Source: Pyricularia pennisetigena (lineage: Eukaryota; Ascomycota; Sordariomycetes; Magnaporthales; Pyriculariaceae). Taken from it: a stretch of DNA of 64,000 bases. Positions 44,412-56,452 of this stretch are shown piece by piece. The notes beneath the pieces are model-generated. The model was not told the origin of the DNA. It saw only the letters and a program-made list of their open reading frames with translations, and did not search any database. The stretch lies in NCBI RefSeq assembly GCF_004337985.1, contig NW_021940922.1, positions 1,085,382 through 1,149,381 of the forward strand. The letters are read 5' to 3'. Position 1 is the first letter of the stretch; every line of letters begins with the position of its first letter. A program made the translations under genes and the position numbers.

Positions 44412-44888
44412 TTACCCAATAATGTCGGTCGTAATCCTGGTCGTAATATTAGGTCTTTTTTCCAAAACCAAATCCCGTGGCCTTATAAATAAATCGCCTC
44501 CCTGTTTTTTCGTTTCCCAGGTTTTCACTATTTTCTTCTCGCTAACCGCGATATCGTTTCGAATTAAAAAACGATTACAGTCCGCGCGCTCCGTTTTTAT
44601 GTTATCCCTCCGTCGCGAACGTTTGGCTAAAACTATTATTTTCGAAAATTTCGAAATTATACCGTGTTCTTTTGATAAAGTTCGCGGCCATTCGTATGGT
44701 ATAAGTGTATCGAACTTTCGATATAATAAATATGTTCGCCGGGGTCGGAAATATAATATTTCCTCCGTCCTTTTTACCAATTATAAATAATTTCTTTTTT
44801 ACGTATGTGGGTTATTATTATAATTTAATTTGTTCCCAGTAAATCGATTAAATTAGGAAGAAAAGAAATTGGAATTATAGGAGTTTAA

Positions 44889-45267
44889 AATGGAAAACGA
44901 TATTTTCCGTATCCAATAGGAGATTATTCGTTTACAACGAAAATCTTCCGAAAAATGTAATCGTTTTTTGCGTTTACGCAAATACAAACGTTTCCTTTAA
45001 TTTCGTAGCGAGGCCAAAGCCGTTCGTTTGGATGCCGAATTATCGGTTAAGGATATTGCGGAAAGGGATTATTTAGGTATTAATAAATTACCTTTCGATA
45101 GTCCCTTCGAATCGGGGTTAATCCCGGAATCGCATTTTTTGAGCCACGTCGATATTATTAACTGGTCCTCGGTATTAGGTACCGATCCGCAAGATTGGTT
45201 TTTGGCAGGTTTAATTTACAAAAATAGTAAATGGTACTTTTTTAGGTTGTCCTTTTTTTTTGGCTAA
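44889..45267 (+). pseudogene. accessory ORF antisense to the Gypsy element
   Basis: The plus-strand frame starts MENDIFRIQ and continues after stops as IIRLQRKSSEKCNRFLRLRKYKRFL. It then runs into the open block 45028-45267 (DAELSVKDIAERDYLGINKLPF). The heptad-like, charged N-terminal part looks like a coiled coil. Similar small coiled-coil proteins occur beside fungal Gypsy elements in my memory, but the match is not secure. Confidence 0.35.
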
Positions 45268-45269
45268 TT

Positions 45270-47565
45270 TGCTCGCGAATCCAATTCCTGGTAATATTGG
45301 CGGAATGGTTCCTGGCAATTTTGGAGGTAATTAAAAAGCTCCCAAATACTTTGCTCGTATTTATAATTTTCCTATTTAACCAGGTATTTTGTTTTGTCGT
45401 GGTTACGTTTATGGTCCAGTATTCGTTCGACGTCGTATGGTTTTTTTACGTCGGTTTCGATTATTTTTTTTGGTTATTGGTACCGTATGGTGCTAATTCC
45501 AATAATAATACGTGGAACTTTGGGTAAACTTTTATAGTTTTTGGTAATAATAATTTGTAATTGGTTTCGTTAATTATTTTATTTATTTTAAAAAGTCCAA
45601 GTTTTTTAAAATCAAATTTGTTATTTGGTCGCTGTATTTTAATATTACGTCGAATAAAATAAGCGCTATTTCCCCCCTGGAAGGATGGTCCGTTTATCCG
45701 ATATTGGTTGGCGTATTTGGTTATTTTCTTTCGTACGGATTTCAATTTCTGTTGGAATTTTTGGTGGAGTTTTCCTAAGTCGCTTACTTGCTTATCGGTT
45801 CGTGGGGCCGTAATCGTGGTTTTTAATTTTTTATATACGGTAGGATTAAATCCGTAATTAGCATAGAACGGGGTTATTTTGGTATTTTTATTTTTTAAGC
45901 TATTAGACGCGAATTGTATTATAGGTAATAATCGTGCCTAATTATCCTGCTTATAATTTATTCAATATTTTCGGTATTAATTTAATACTTGGTTTGTCTG
46001 TTGTGTTTATCCGTTTATCTATGGGTGGAATGCTATAAATAATTTATGGTCGGTTTTTAACTATTTTATTAGGGGTTTCCAGAACTTTGATATAAAAAGC
46101 TTATTTTTCTCCGTAATAAAGTTTTCTGGGAGTCCGTGGTTGTTAACAATTGTTAGTCTAAATATATAAGCAATTTTTTCGGCGTTGCTGCTTCTTCTTT
46201 AAAATAGGAAATAGGCGTATTTGGTAAGCTTATCCACTATAAGTAATATATTGTCGTATTTAAGTTAAATAATTGATTTTTCGGAAGGTGGTAATTTAAC
46301 GATAAAATCCATTGTAATAGTTTGCCAGGCCTTATTGGGGGCTGGTAAAGGTTATAGGAGTTCATAAGGTTTATATTTTGCGGATTTACCTTTTGCGCAA
46401 AGTTCGCAATCCTTAATAATCTTTCGTACTTTTTATCGTGTTTTTTTAAAATTGTGGTGCTGTTTTAGCCGTTTCCATGTTTTGGAAATTCCTTGGTATC
46501 CGTGGGCTTTGTTTTCGTGGATTTTCCGTATTTTTTCTGGTGTATTTACTATATCAATCGTTATAAGGCTTCGATAAACTGGTGAAAGGTTTTCGTTGTC
46601 GTTTGCTGTAAAAATCTTTCGTATTTCCTCGCTTATTTTGATTTTATAATGTGGTTTTCTGCTAAAGGCGTTGGCCTTACCGTTTTTTATTCCTTTTCTA
46701 CAAATAATCATAAAATGGAATTTTAATAGGAATTCTGCCCATCGGATTTGTCGTTTATTTAACATTTCACTATTGGTAAAATGGGTTTGGTTTTTGTGGT
46801 CCGTATAGATTAATACTTCGTATTTGATTCCGGATACGTGTGGTTTCCATTTTTTGAATGCTCGGATAATAGCTGTAAATTCTTTATCGGGGATTTCGTA
46901 AATAAATTCTGATTTGTGTAATTTTTGTAAAAAAAAGGCGCAAAAGTACAGTTGTCCTTTTTTGTTTCAATGGTTAAATTGTCCTCCCATTATATAATCG
47001 GATGCACTGGATTTGACTTCAAAAAATCTTAATGGGTTTAATGTTTTAAAAATTGGGTTTCGTGCTATTGCGTTTCGTAATTGTTCGAAGGCTTATTTTA
47101 TTTATTCCGTCCATTGTAGCTTGAAATCCTTTCTGCTTATAGTGGCCAATGGGGTAACAATCGCGCCGTACCTTTTAATAAACTTTTTGTAAAAGCTCAC
47201 AAATCCAAAAAAATGCCCGAACGTCTTTTACGTTCTGTGGTTAGGACCATTCTTTTATTGTTTAAATTTCTGATTCTTCCATCCTAATTTTCCTAAAGGT
47301 GATAATATATCCTAGAAAATTAACTTACTTGCTGTAAAAATGCATTTTTCGGGTTTAATTGAAAGTTTAACGTTTTGTAATCTTTGTAGAATTATGTAAA
47401 CGTGTTTTTGATATTCCTCCAACGTTTTGGAAAAAACAAGGATAATGTGCAGATAAGTAACGATAAAATTACTTAAACATTCCCTAAAAACGTGGTTAAT
47501 TATAATTTAGAAAGTTGCGGGGGCGTTTGTAAAACCGAAAGGTATTACCAGGTATTTATAATATC
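45270..47565 (-). pseudogene. Ty3/Gypsy chromovirus pol relic (RT, RNase H, integrase, chromodomain)
   Basis: On the minus strand, LVIPFGFTNAPATF lies near 47545 (RT palm), then FIVTYLHIILVFSKTLEEY (YxDD changed to YLHI). Further along are AIVTPLATISRKDFKLQW and the RNase H YEVLIYTDHKNQTHF. RQIRWAEFLLKFHF and KANAFSRKPH begin the frame at 46765, followed by the integrase His/Cys finger start HENKAHGYQGISKTWKRLKQ near 46500. A GPY-type C-terminus at 45745-45461 includes RRNIKIQRPNNKFDFKKLGLF and VYPKFHVLLLELAP. A chromodomain remnant, YDVERILDHKR...KYLVK, follows at about 45440-45340. The gene is cut upstream by element copy 2 at 47566, so gag, protease and half of RT are missing. Confidence 0.82.
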
Positions 47566-47878
47566 TAGTCTCAGTGCTTAGACTAGACCCCCCTGCTTCG
47601 CAGTGGGGACCGAACGCTCCATGTACCTTTTAGCCACATGGCTTTTCGACCAATTACATTGGCCGAAAAGATCGCGCTCGATTTAATCTAAGGACATTTT
47701 GTCGTATTTCGCCGTTTATAGCGGTACCACCAGTAAAACACCCAATATTGCACTATCGCCAACCACTATTCCCCCCAATATACAAAGAAATAAAAGATTT
47801 CTTTCACCATATTATATATCTACGCACATTAACCTTTATTTAATACTCTATTAACCCAAATAAAACCCGAATTTAACA

Positions 47879-50800
47879 ATGGAAAACACATTTCCAACAA
47901 TATTAATAGATACACCCGAAAAGGTATTCCCGTCCGCGCAGTTTGCAACCCAATACCCTACGTCCGACCTAACCCCATTACCTCCATCGATATTGCAATT
48001 ACCATCGCCCAATCCTATATTCGAAAATAAATGGGAAATTAGGCCTTTTTTAATCGATTAAAAGCAATTACCGAGGGAATCCAAATCCGAAACGGAATAA
48101 ACCCCGAAACCAAATTTATCCGCGATATTACCAAATTTTAACGCAACCTTTACCGACGCACTAATTTTACGCAATTTATCCACGTTTGGGTAACAGCGGC
48201 AAATTTGTACGAAATTACCCGATTTACCCTATCGCGAATATTTTTTTTTTTAAAAAACATGACGAAACCCTTAAATCCGAAAACGTTTACGCGTGAATAG
48301 GGTCGAATACTGTCTTAACAATCAGTTTCCTGCGCCTGTTAAGGCCCACCTTTTGCGCAGGGAATTGCAGCAATTAATAGAATATTTACTTTTTTTTACC
48401 GGTTTAAATTTACAATTTTCCAATTTTCAGGAATAAAGGATTGTTCCGCCAAAAACGTGAGCGATATGGATTGGTTTAAATATATATTGAACACGTCCAC
48501 CCAGGAAATCCCGGCCAAAACGCAAATATTATATAAATTTATATTTTGACTATTATTGCATTCCCGGGGCCACCGCCCGTTTTATTTATCGTTACAAATT
48601 TCGAACGTGGTACACCTGGAACCAAATGCCTTTTTAAAAACCATAAAGCCCCCAACGCTAAAGGATTAACGCGTTATATTAGCATTGGCGATTTTAATTT
48701 ACGGATATTCCCCCCAAAAAAGCAATTATTTGCTGCGTATATTCGCATTATATTTTATAAATGATGGAGTTCCACGGCGTGTTGTAAACCCGCTATCCGG
48801 GTTCGGAGTATATCCATTTTATAAAATTATTAAACGGTAAACCCAACAGTTTATCGCCGTTGCCCGAATACGTTATTAGCAATAGCTAAATTTATAATTA
48901 GCTTTTACCGCGAACACTAATAATTATTATTCGCATTTATCTATATATGTAAACAAATTTAAACAGAATCGCTCGTACGCTAATATTATTTTCGTATATA
49001 ATAATTTCAATTCTCTGGACAAAGTATAAGACCTTGGATATGGAAGACGTAACCGAATATAAAATTTAACATTATGTTTCCTTATATTAACGCCAGAATT
49101 TAAACGATACACGCAATCCCAATGGCACGCCACCGTACCTTTCCGCCAAAAATGGTTACAAACGCCAGCCTTTTTACAATATCCGGACACCTATTACGAA
49201 AACGCCAACTATTATATAATATACCAATGGTTTTATATTCCGTAGCCGCCCATACGCCTAAAGTAATCCCATAATACCCTACCCTCGCACGAACTACACC
49301 AGTTCTGTACCTTATCCAAACCTCCGCCATTACCGAAAACGAAGGGGAATACGCAAAAGTTATCCAAATCCACGAAATCTTTTTTAAACGTTTTTTAAAC
49401 CTGCTACCCGACCATTTCGACTATTTCTCCGTCCTGCTCCTCGTTTATGAGATTAAAAGACAGCGTTTTATATAGTTGGTATTTGGGTAGTTTATATCGA
49501 ATTATCCCACCAATTTAACGAAAAATAATGGATATTTCCCGTACCAACGTTCTTTCATATCGAATTCAATTTTATTAACCAATTATAGCAGTATTATGCC
49601 CCCATTATATTTATAAACATAATAGGGTTGGGGAAATATAACCAGTTTTGAAAGAATGAAAAGGAGTTTTGCCACGTTTTACGGTTTTTATGAAATGCAT
49701 TCCGGTCCCGCATTTTATATATTATAATTGCTATTTTAATCCAAAACGGATTATTGGAAAAGAATCAAATTGTCAAAAATGCCTTGGAAAAGGCTTTTAC
49801 AGATATATTATATAAGATATATGTTTCCGTGGAAGACCGTGTTTACGATAAAATATTTGCTGGTTATATTAACGGTTTAATTGGTATTGGATTATGTGAT
49901 ATAAAGCCCACAATTAATATTGCCTTCGGTACGTAACGCCGTTAATTGCAAATAATTAAGTTTTTATAAATAATAATAAACGCGTTCCAAGGAGGAAATT
50001 ACGGCGTATTGGAAATTATAATGCAGCAATTGGTCCTGTTTTTTTACGGTTGCAAAATAAACAAATTTATAACCCTGAAATGCTATATTTAACCTGGTTA
50101 TTACGACCAAAGGTTAACTAGCCGCTGCGGACCGGGATTTTAAAATTAGCGTTCGTAAAATGTACCACGGCCGGGAATGGATTTAAACCGGTAAACCTAG
50201 CAATTAAGTATATTAATAGGGGTTTCGCCATGGATATTAAAAATAACCGCTATCCCACGCTCGATTTGCGAAAAACATTCCTAAATTATGCAGCGATGGG
50301 GCCAATTATACTTACGGTGCGCAAAATATTGAAAAAATATCGCCCGTATACGCATTAACAGCAAACACTATATAATGTTGATGAAGCAGAATATAATCCA
50401 TTATGCGTGTTTATTATTCTAAAATGGTTGGGGAAACGAAAGAGCCAAAAATATTACCCAATTTCGACTTCGACGGCCCCGATTTACTATACCTGGGTTT
50501 AAAAGAGCTAATTGGCGATAAATTGGAGGTATTTAATTAAAAAATCGTACGCCCCAATAACGTGCTATATTAAGCAGATATTGAAAAAATAGGGGCCAAT
50601 CCAAAAAACGGATGTACCTAGTCTCAGTGCTTAGACTAGACCCCCTGCTTCCCAGTGGGGACAGAGCGCTCCATGTACCTTTCAGCCACATGGTTTTTCG
50701 ACCTATTACATTGGCCGAAAAGATCGCGCTCGTTCTAGTCTGAGGGCAATTTGTCAATTTTCCCCGCTCATGGCGGGTACTTGTACTGTTTTCGCACTGT

Positions 50801-52124
50801 GCATGCACTGCATACGTAATACCAATAGTATAACCACTATATACAATGAAATATTCGAATAAATAAATAAATAAAAATCGTAAAAATATAAGGTAACCTG
50901 CGTTGTAATAAGTGAATTTTTTATATTTTTTGGACGCAAGGGCCGTGAGTATATCTCTTCCAATTGTATAAATATTTGAATATTAAATACATTTTTTAAA
51001 TTTTAATATATATTTTTATCTTTAGTTTATTGTTTTAAATAAAAATGTTTTATACAAATAAAATATAATATTATTAAAGCGAATTTCAAATAAGCGTGGC
51101 TGTGGAAAGTGCATGCGATTACCGCTTAAAATAAATATTATATCAACATTTTTCATTTTATAAATATATTATTAAAAACTTAATAATGCGCCCAATTATG
51201 TTTAAATTTAAAAAAAGCTCTAATATAGCATTAATGATAAAATATTATATATTAATGTTATTTAACGCTTTTTTTACCATTTATATTTTATTACATAATA
51301 CACAAAATATAAAAACAATATAATTTTACCATTTCTTTTAATAAAAATAGTATTAAAGCCGATATTACGAAGCAGATATCACGCAGACGTTTGAATATAT
51401 ACGTAATGCAATCCCTATAATCCTGGCTTTATTATCGCCATAATTGGCAAAAATATAAAAGCGTTTCGATTGGAAATTTTATATAAAATTGTATATACCT
51501 TACCTATCCGTTTATTTAACGGCTTATATAGTCAAATATATATACCAAAATTTGGTATACGGTTATTTATATATATCCTATCCCCCACGCATAAAAACTT
51601 CGAAATTATATCAACAAATAAAAATAACATAAAAAAAATACGAAAATCGAAATAAAATCGAAAAAATAGTACCGCCATAAGCGGATTAAGGGCAGGGCCT
51701 AGCAAATTCGCCCAATTATACATATAAAAATATAAACTAAATTATTGTTAATAGCGGTACTAAATGCTATTTTCAACGTACAAACCGCTTAGCTTTACTA
51801 TTTTTATTTATTTTTTTATAACGGAGTATTGGCCGCCGAATTGACGAAAATACCGCCATAAGCGGCGAAAATCGACAAGTTGTCCTCAGACCTGAACCAA
51901 AGCGTTCTTTGAATAGACCCACAGGTACATTGCAAAACCGCAATTGAGCCACGAAGTGGAGCGAAGCGAACGAAATGGATCAATTGTGGAGCTCTGGGCT
52001 TCAGGGATGAGCCCTGAGACTAGGATGTACCCGGATAAACGGGTTAAATATTAGTCGTATAATTACTACCGAAGGAGATTTGTTGGACGGAATATACGAA
52101 AAATCCGACGAAAAAGGCGTATAA
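47879..52124 (+). pseudogene. YDNFNF/VYGD protein, DUF6589-like, copy 2
   Basis: A clear start MENTFPTILIDTPEKVF at 47879, then PLPPSILQLPSPNPIFENKW. It is collinear with the copy at 38193-41102 and RIP-mutated independently. The motif region maps to 48990-49060 (VYDNFNF equivalent, now decayed) and 49080-49460. The block at 50470-50535 (YLGLKELIGDKLEVFN) is near the C-terminus. A 1.4-kb element (50619-52022) splits it, and the final exon piece 52032-52124 ends in KSDEKGV and a stop. Comparing the two copies could recover most original codons, because RIP hit different sites. Confidence 0.55.
50619..52022 (+). mobile_element. non-autonomous TAGTCTCAG element, 1,404 bp, B end to A end
   Basis: Perfect 9-bp duplication ggatgtacc at 50610-50618 and 52023-52031. 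The B terminus is left and the inverted A terminus right (ccctgagacta). The interior is AT-rich with no gene. This is the cleanest example of the short relatives, and it sits inside a copy of its presumed autonomous partner. Confidence 0.93.
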
Positions 52125-52589
52125 AATTTAAAATAATAAAAAGCAAATTACGTAAACCAGAACGGGTAAAGGCGAGGATCGTTCCATTATAAACAGGAGT
52201 TAATGGACGAATAACGGTGACTTTACCCGCGAATGAGGGAGGTAAAATAACCTCCGCAAAACCAATTAATACAAATTATTAAATACCAATTGTAAATTTG
52301 GCCTAATATTAAAAGCGAGGTATAATTTCCTCCAAAATCCTCCGTCTAAATGACCCGTTTTTTATCCATTTTCCTTACCCAGATAAATTATATTTTCCAT
52401 CCACCGCCAATTATAAATCCGGCCTAAAGAATCCTGGCAATAACCGCTATTATAATACCCTATTAACCACGAATAACAAATTCATTAAACCGGATCCCAA
52501 TAATGATAATTGTTATAAAATTATATATAAAACCCCCAATTTCCTAGCATTAAACCCCAAAAGAAAAGTAAAACAAAGAAACCTAACCC
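52125..52589. other. convergent spacer, copy 2
   Basis: Matches 37724-38192 of copy 1 in inverse orientation, with a decayed palindrome (ataattgttataaaa) near 52507-52520. No gene. Confidence 0.5.
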
Positions 52590-54584
52590 GATCGAAAAAA
52601 ACGAAAACGTTGGGCAGCGTTAAGTGTTTTTTAGGAGTGGATTTATTAGCGCCACGCTTTTTTTTCCGAGTTGGGGTCGCGGTAAACGATCCAGGGACCG
52701 AGTCGTCCTCCTTTTTATCCTTTTCCGAATTGGGTATGCAGGGCTTCCTTAACGAATCGAATATAAATTTATCGTAATTAAAGCTTAAACCGATAAATGA
52801 AAAAAATGGAATAACGACCGCCAAAGGGTCGGCGTTATTTTTACTAAATATGCTTTTTAAACGGTTTATTAGTTTCCCGGCGTTTAATCACCCAGGAACT
52901 AAAATCCTTGATTAGGGCCCCGATAACCCTCGCGGTCGCGGTTTCGTCGTAAAAATCCATCGTTATTCTTAATTCGTTTTATTAATTTAACTATAGCCCC
53001 TGATTTATAATTGTAAAATTAAAATAAGATAAAAATGTACAATTAATATAATTACCAACCCTATTACGGCCACTATTTTGATCCTGGTACTGGTAATTAA
53101 TATAAACTGGACCTAACGTTAAAATAAAAACTGACTTTTTTTCGACCAGATCCTATCCGTTAAACTGTTTAGGGATATTTACAATAAGCGTTAAAATTAG
53201 GCGAAAATAGAATTCGCTTATGCGGCGCGTCTTATTCAAATAAAAAATATTAAAATGCTGGGGGGGGGGGTTTTATTATCTAAACGAAATAGTCAAATGG
53301 CTAGGAAAATATAATTGCAATTACTTTATACGCCAGAAATTATTTTACAATTGGAAATTGGATAATTTTGGGGAGACATATACGCGTAATATATTTAAAT
53401 AACATTTATTATATATTAATCACGGCCGGAATAGTAAAAGAAAGGGTATTCACCTTCCGAAATATGCTTCCTTTTACCCAGTCGAAAAGGGTACCACGTA
53501 TTTCGAAAATGCGCCAAATACTAGGCTTATTTCAACCCAACCGAATTAAACGACCACAGATTTGCAACTGTTTATTGGCGTCCCATATTAAAGGGATACT
53601 AATACCAATGCAACAATTAGGGTGCAAATTAAAACCAGCGCTGGAAATGTTAATATTTAAAATATAAACGTTGAAATTGGAGCTGGAATCGGTGAAATCG
53701 GAAACGGTTTTATCGCGTTCGGCTTGGGACAGGCCTAATCGGATAAAAGCCACACCGAAACTGGCTTTTCCAGAATAAAAATAATCAAATTAAAAAAAGT
53801 TAGCAGGTATATTAAAAATTGTGACAATTATTACAAAAATTGAAAAATAACAGCTATTAAAATTTTTATTACAATCCAGAAATATTGAAAATTGTGACAG
53901 TTGTCACAATAGCTGTGGGGAAGGAAAACAATTGTAATAATTATTATTATGTAACCAATTTACGCTTAAATCCAAGGATTGGGCGTTATAACCAGGACGC
54001 GTTAACCCTTTTTCTTTTCGTCCATACAAATTTCGATTACGCGGGTAATAAATAGCGATTCGTTTAATATAAAATGGATTATTTAGCCCTGCCGACGGAG
54101 GTAACGTTTTAAGATTAGTGCAAGTTTTCAAGTAAACCCAATTAAGGGGACTGTCGCCGCTATACTAATTAGAACGTTTACAATTACCGATCTAAAGCGG
54201 GTTTCTCCTTCCTATAAACTTTTTAAAACTTTGTCGGACGTTGCGGTCTTTGGCCTTAAAATCCACTCCTTTTGACCCCAGCATTTTACCCAGTTCCGCC
54301 GAATTAATATCCCGGGTGTCGTTTTCGGCGTAAATCATTAATTAAAAAAGGTTGTTAATTGTGAAAAACTGCAGCAGGCGGATAAAACCGATGTTAAAAA
54401 AAACCGAAATTTAACGGTTATTAATTGCGGTATCCGTATTAGTGGGAATTCCTAAGAAAACGGGACCAATATTCTCGGTAGTTTCGCCTACGAATGCGGT
54501 AATAATTCTTTTAAAAATTGTTTCGGTATTTATTATAACGTTTTCGAAACGGTGGCCAAATTGGAGCTTTTTAATAATAATACT

Positions 54585-55142
54585 TCTTAACAATATATGT
54601 TGCTAACAGGGGTTTAGGCATTAGCCTAGGTGCGGCGTGGTGCTAGTTGCGTTGTAAAGGCCTGTAATTGCAGGGTTTAAATGCACTGAATTATTCACTA
54701 AATTTGGGATTAATAGATTTGATTCATTGGTGGGGGAGACTTTGCTTTATCTCCCTTACATACTCTCCGATATCGAAGTGGGGTCCGCACCCCGTGAAGG
54801 GTTCCGGTGCCGCACACGATTTTCCGAAAAATTATTTTGTATGCGTTGTTGAAAAAACACCCTCATTTCCATACAAACCATTTCTGGGTTCGCACTGATT
54901 TGTTGATTTGGTGAAAATTTCAACCCGGTACAGGGTAGTTGATTCGTAGGTGGAGGGTGGTTGTTAAACGCGGCACAGGGTGAAACCCCACTCGCTGACA
55001 CTTTGAATCGCAACTCCTGCAATACACAAAATATAACAGAAAATCCGACAGCCCCAATAGCCCCACTTCTGCACTATCTAATGTGGCTTATATACAAATA
55101 AAAGTGGACCTATGGCATGCTAAATAACGCATATAATTAACA
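54585..55142 (-). repeat. solo Copia-family LTR
   Basis: 558 bp with atact at 54580-54584 and 55143-55147. It starts TCTTAAC (family TGTTAAC) and ends AATTAACA. Inserted in the SNF2 gene of copy 2; the flanks rejoin to match copy 1. Confidence 0.88.
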
Positions 55143-55423
55143 ATACTATAGGGCGGAATACGTTTACGGGGATAAATAATTATACCGTTGGGCAAAATAA
55201 ACCCGGTATTTATACCCCTGCGTACCGTAAATACGCCCGTATATTTAAGAACTATTAACGACTTTTCGTTTGGTATAATGGTAGGATTTATAAAGCTTAA
55301 ATTTTGAGGGTGAAGTAATCACCGTTTCCAACTTTTCGATTCGAACTTTTGCAGGGAGGCATTAGTGCTTTTATCGATATTCAAAACGACGAAATAACCA
55401 ATATTTTCCCAAGTATAATCGAC

Positions 55424-55612
55424 TGTTATGTATTCGTGCCTAAGGCACGTATCACGTGATAAGATACAAGAGCGGGTCAGGGATAATATATAAAGGGAAG
55501 GACATTACCACGACCCGGACACACACCTTTCCTTCCTTCTTCCCCCCAGCGTTAGTAATAGTACCAACAAGGATACTTAACGGTCCCTAGGCCGTTGGCT
55601 TACCCTATAACA
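55424..55612. repeat. solo LTR, 189-bp family (copy 3)
   Basis: 189 bp, TGTTATG to TATAACA, flanked by tcgac at 55419-55423 and 55613-55617. The least mutated copy of the family, with intact TG and CA. Confidence 0.93.
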
Positions 55613-56263
55613 TCGACCGTAAATTTGTTTTCCTAAAACAGGTTTTCAGGTCGGGCGAAAAAAAATCGCAATTTTATCCCAAACCAGGGCACCAAAACCA
55701 GTAATATCCCCAATTTTGTTAAAAGTCGGCGTGGTAATAGTTAAGCCCCGATTAATGCAAGAATTAAGGCGAAATGCGCGCTATATTATAGATTCGCGGG
55801 AACGGAAATATCAAATTTCGTTTCCAATTATACGCTGAAAAAAGGTTTTAAAGAGTAAATATCTAACCAAACGCCGGATATTTTTGGTGTTTTTACCCGT
55901 GCAGAAATCGGCCTTCTTACCGTCTCTACGTTAACGTTCCTAACAAAATTATTTAATTTAGACAAATATATTTATATAACGAAATTATAATAATTGTTAC
56001 CAAAAACACTTACTGGGAATTATTTTTAATATCGGAATTATCGTCGAAATTGTCGACGTCGGGCGGGCGCTGCTTAGGATTGGAATTGATGATTTTATAT
56101 ATATATTATAGGTTAAATTCCTCTTCGGCGTTATAGATTCCGTCCAATTATTTAGTTTTTCGGATTAGGAATGTCGAATAAAAGGTAATAATAACCGTGC
56201 CCGCAGATTTGGGATTAAATTTGCGGGCGGCGAATTTTGTTAAAATATTATAAAATTGCGTTT

Positions 56264-56452
56264 TGTCATAGATTCGTGCCTAAGGCACGTATTACGTGAT
56301 AAGATACAAGAGCGGGTCAGGGATAATATATAAAAGGAAGGATATTACCCCGACCCGGACACACACCTTTTCCTTCCTTTTCCCCTTAACGTTAGTAATA
56401 ATACTAATAAAGATATTTAACGGGCCTTAGGCCGTTGGTTTACCCTATAATA
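56264..56452 (+). repeat. 189-bp-family LTR, probable 5' LTR of the Gypsy element
   Basis: TGTCATAG to CTATAATA, 189 bp. The flanks do not form a 5-bp duplication. The left side is SNF2 and the right side is Gypsy leader with the gag start 28 bp on, so it is read as a 5' LTR whose partner lies beyond the window. Confidence 0.7.

Larger units (their letters stand above)
47566..56263 (-). mobile_element. second copy of the 13.85-kb element, inverse, truncated
   Basis: It starts with a B terminus (tagtctcagtgcttag at 47566) inserted in Gypsy RT (left flank tataatatc). The gene order mirrors the first copy: YDNFNF gene (plus), then SNF2 gene (minus). It is interrupted by elements at 50619-52022, 54585-55142 and 55424-55612. 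It ends inside the SNF2 ATPase, at the point matching about 34815 in copy 1, where the Gypsy LTR at 56264 begins. The RecQ gene and the A end are not in the window. Confidence 0.85.
52590..56263 (-). pseudogene. SNF2-family helicase, copy 2, truncated
   Basis: The minus-strand C-terminal tail at 52824-52590 matches KDKKEDDSVPGSFTATP of copy 1. The C-lobe at 53753-53532 reads LSQAERDKTVSDFTDS, LNINISSAGFNLH and LQICGRLIRLG, with the palindromic intron just beyond (53795-53955). The ATPase half continues past the solo LTRs at 54585 and 55424 to about 56263, where the frame is lost at the Gypsy LTR just after the TKFAARKS-equivalent segment. It keeps some residues mutated in copy 1 and the reverse. 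Confidence 0.7.
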
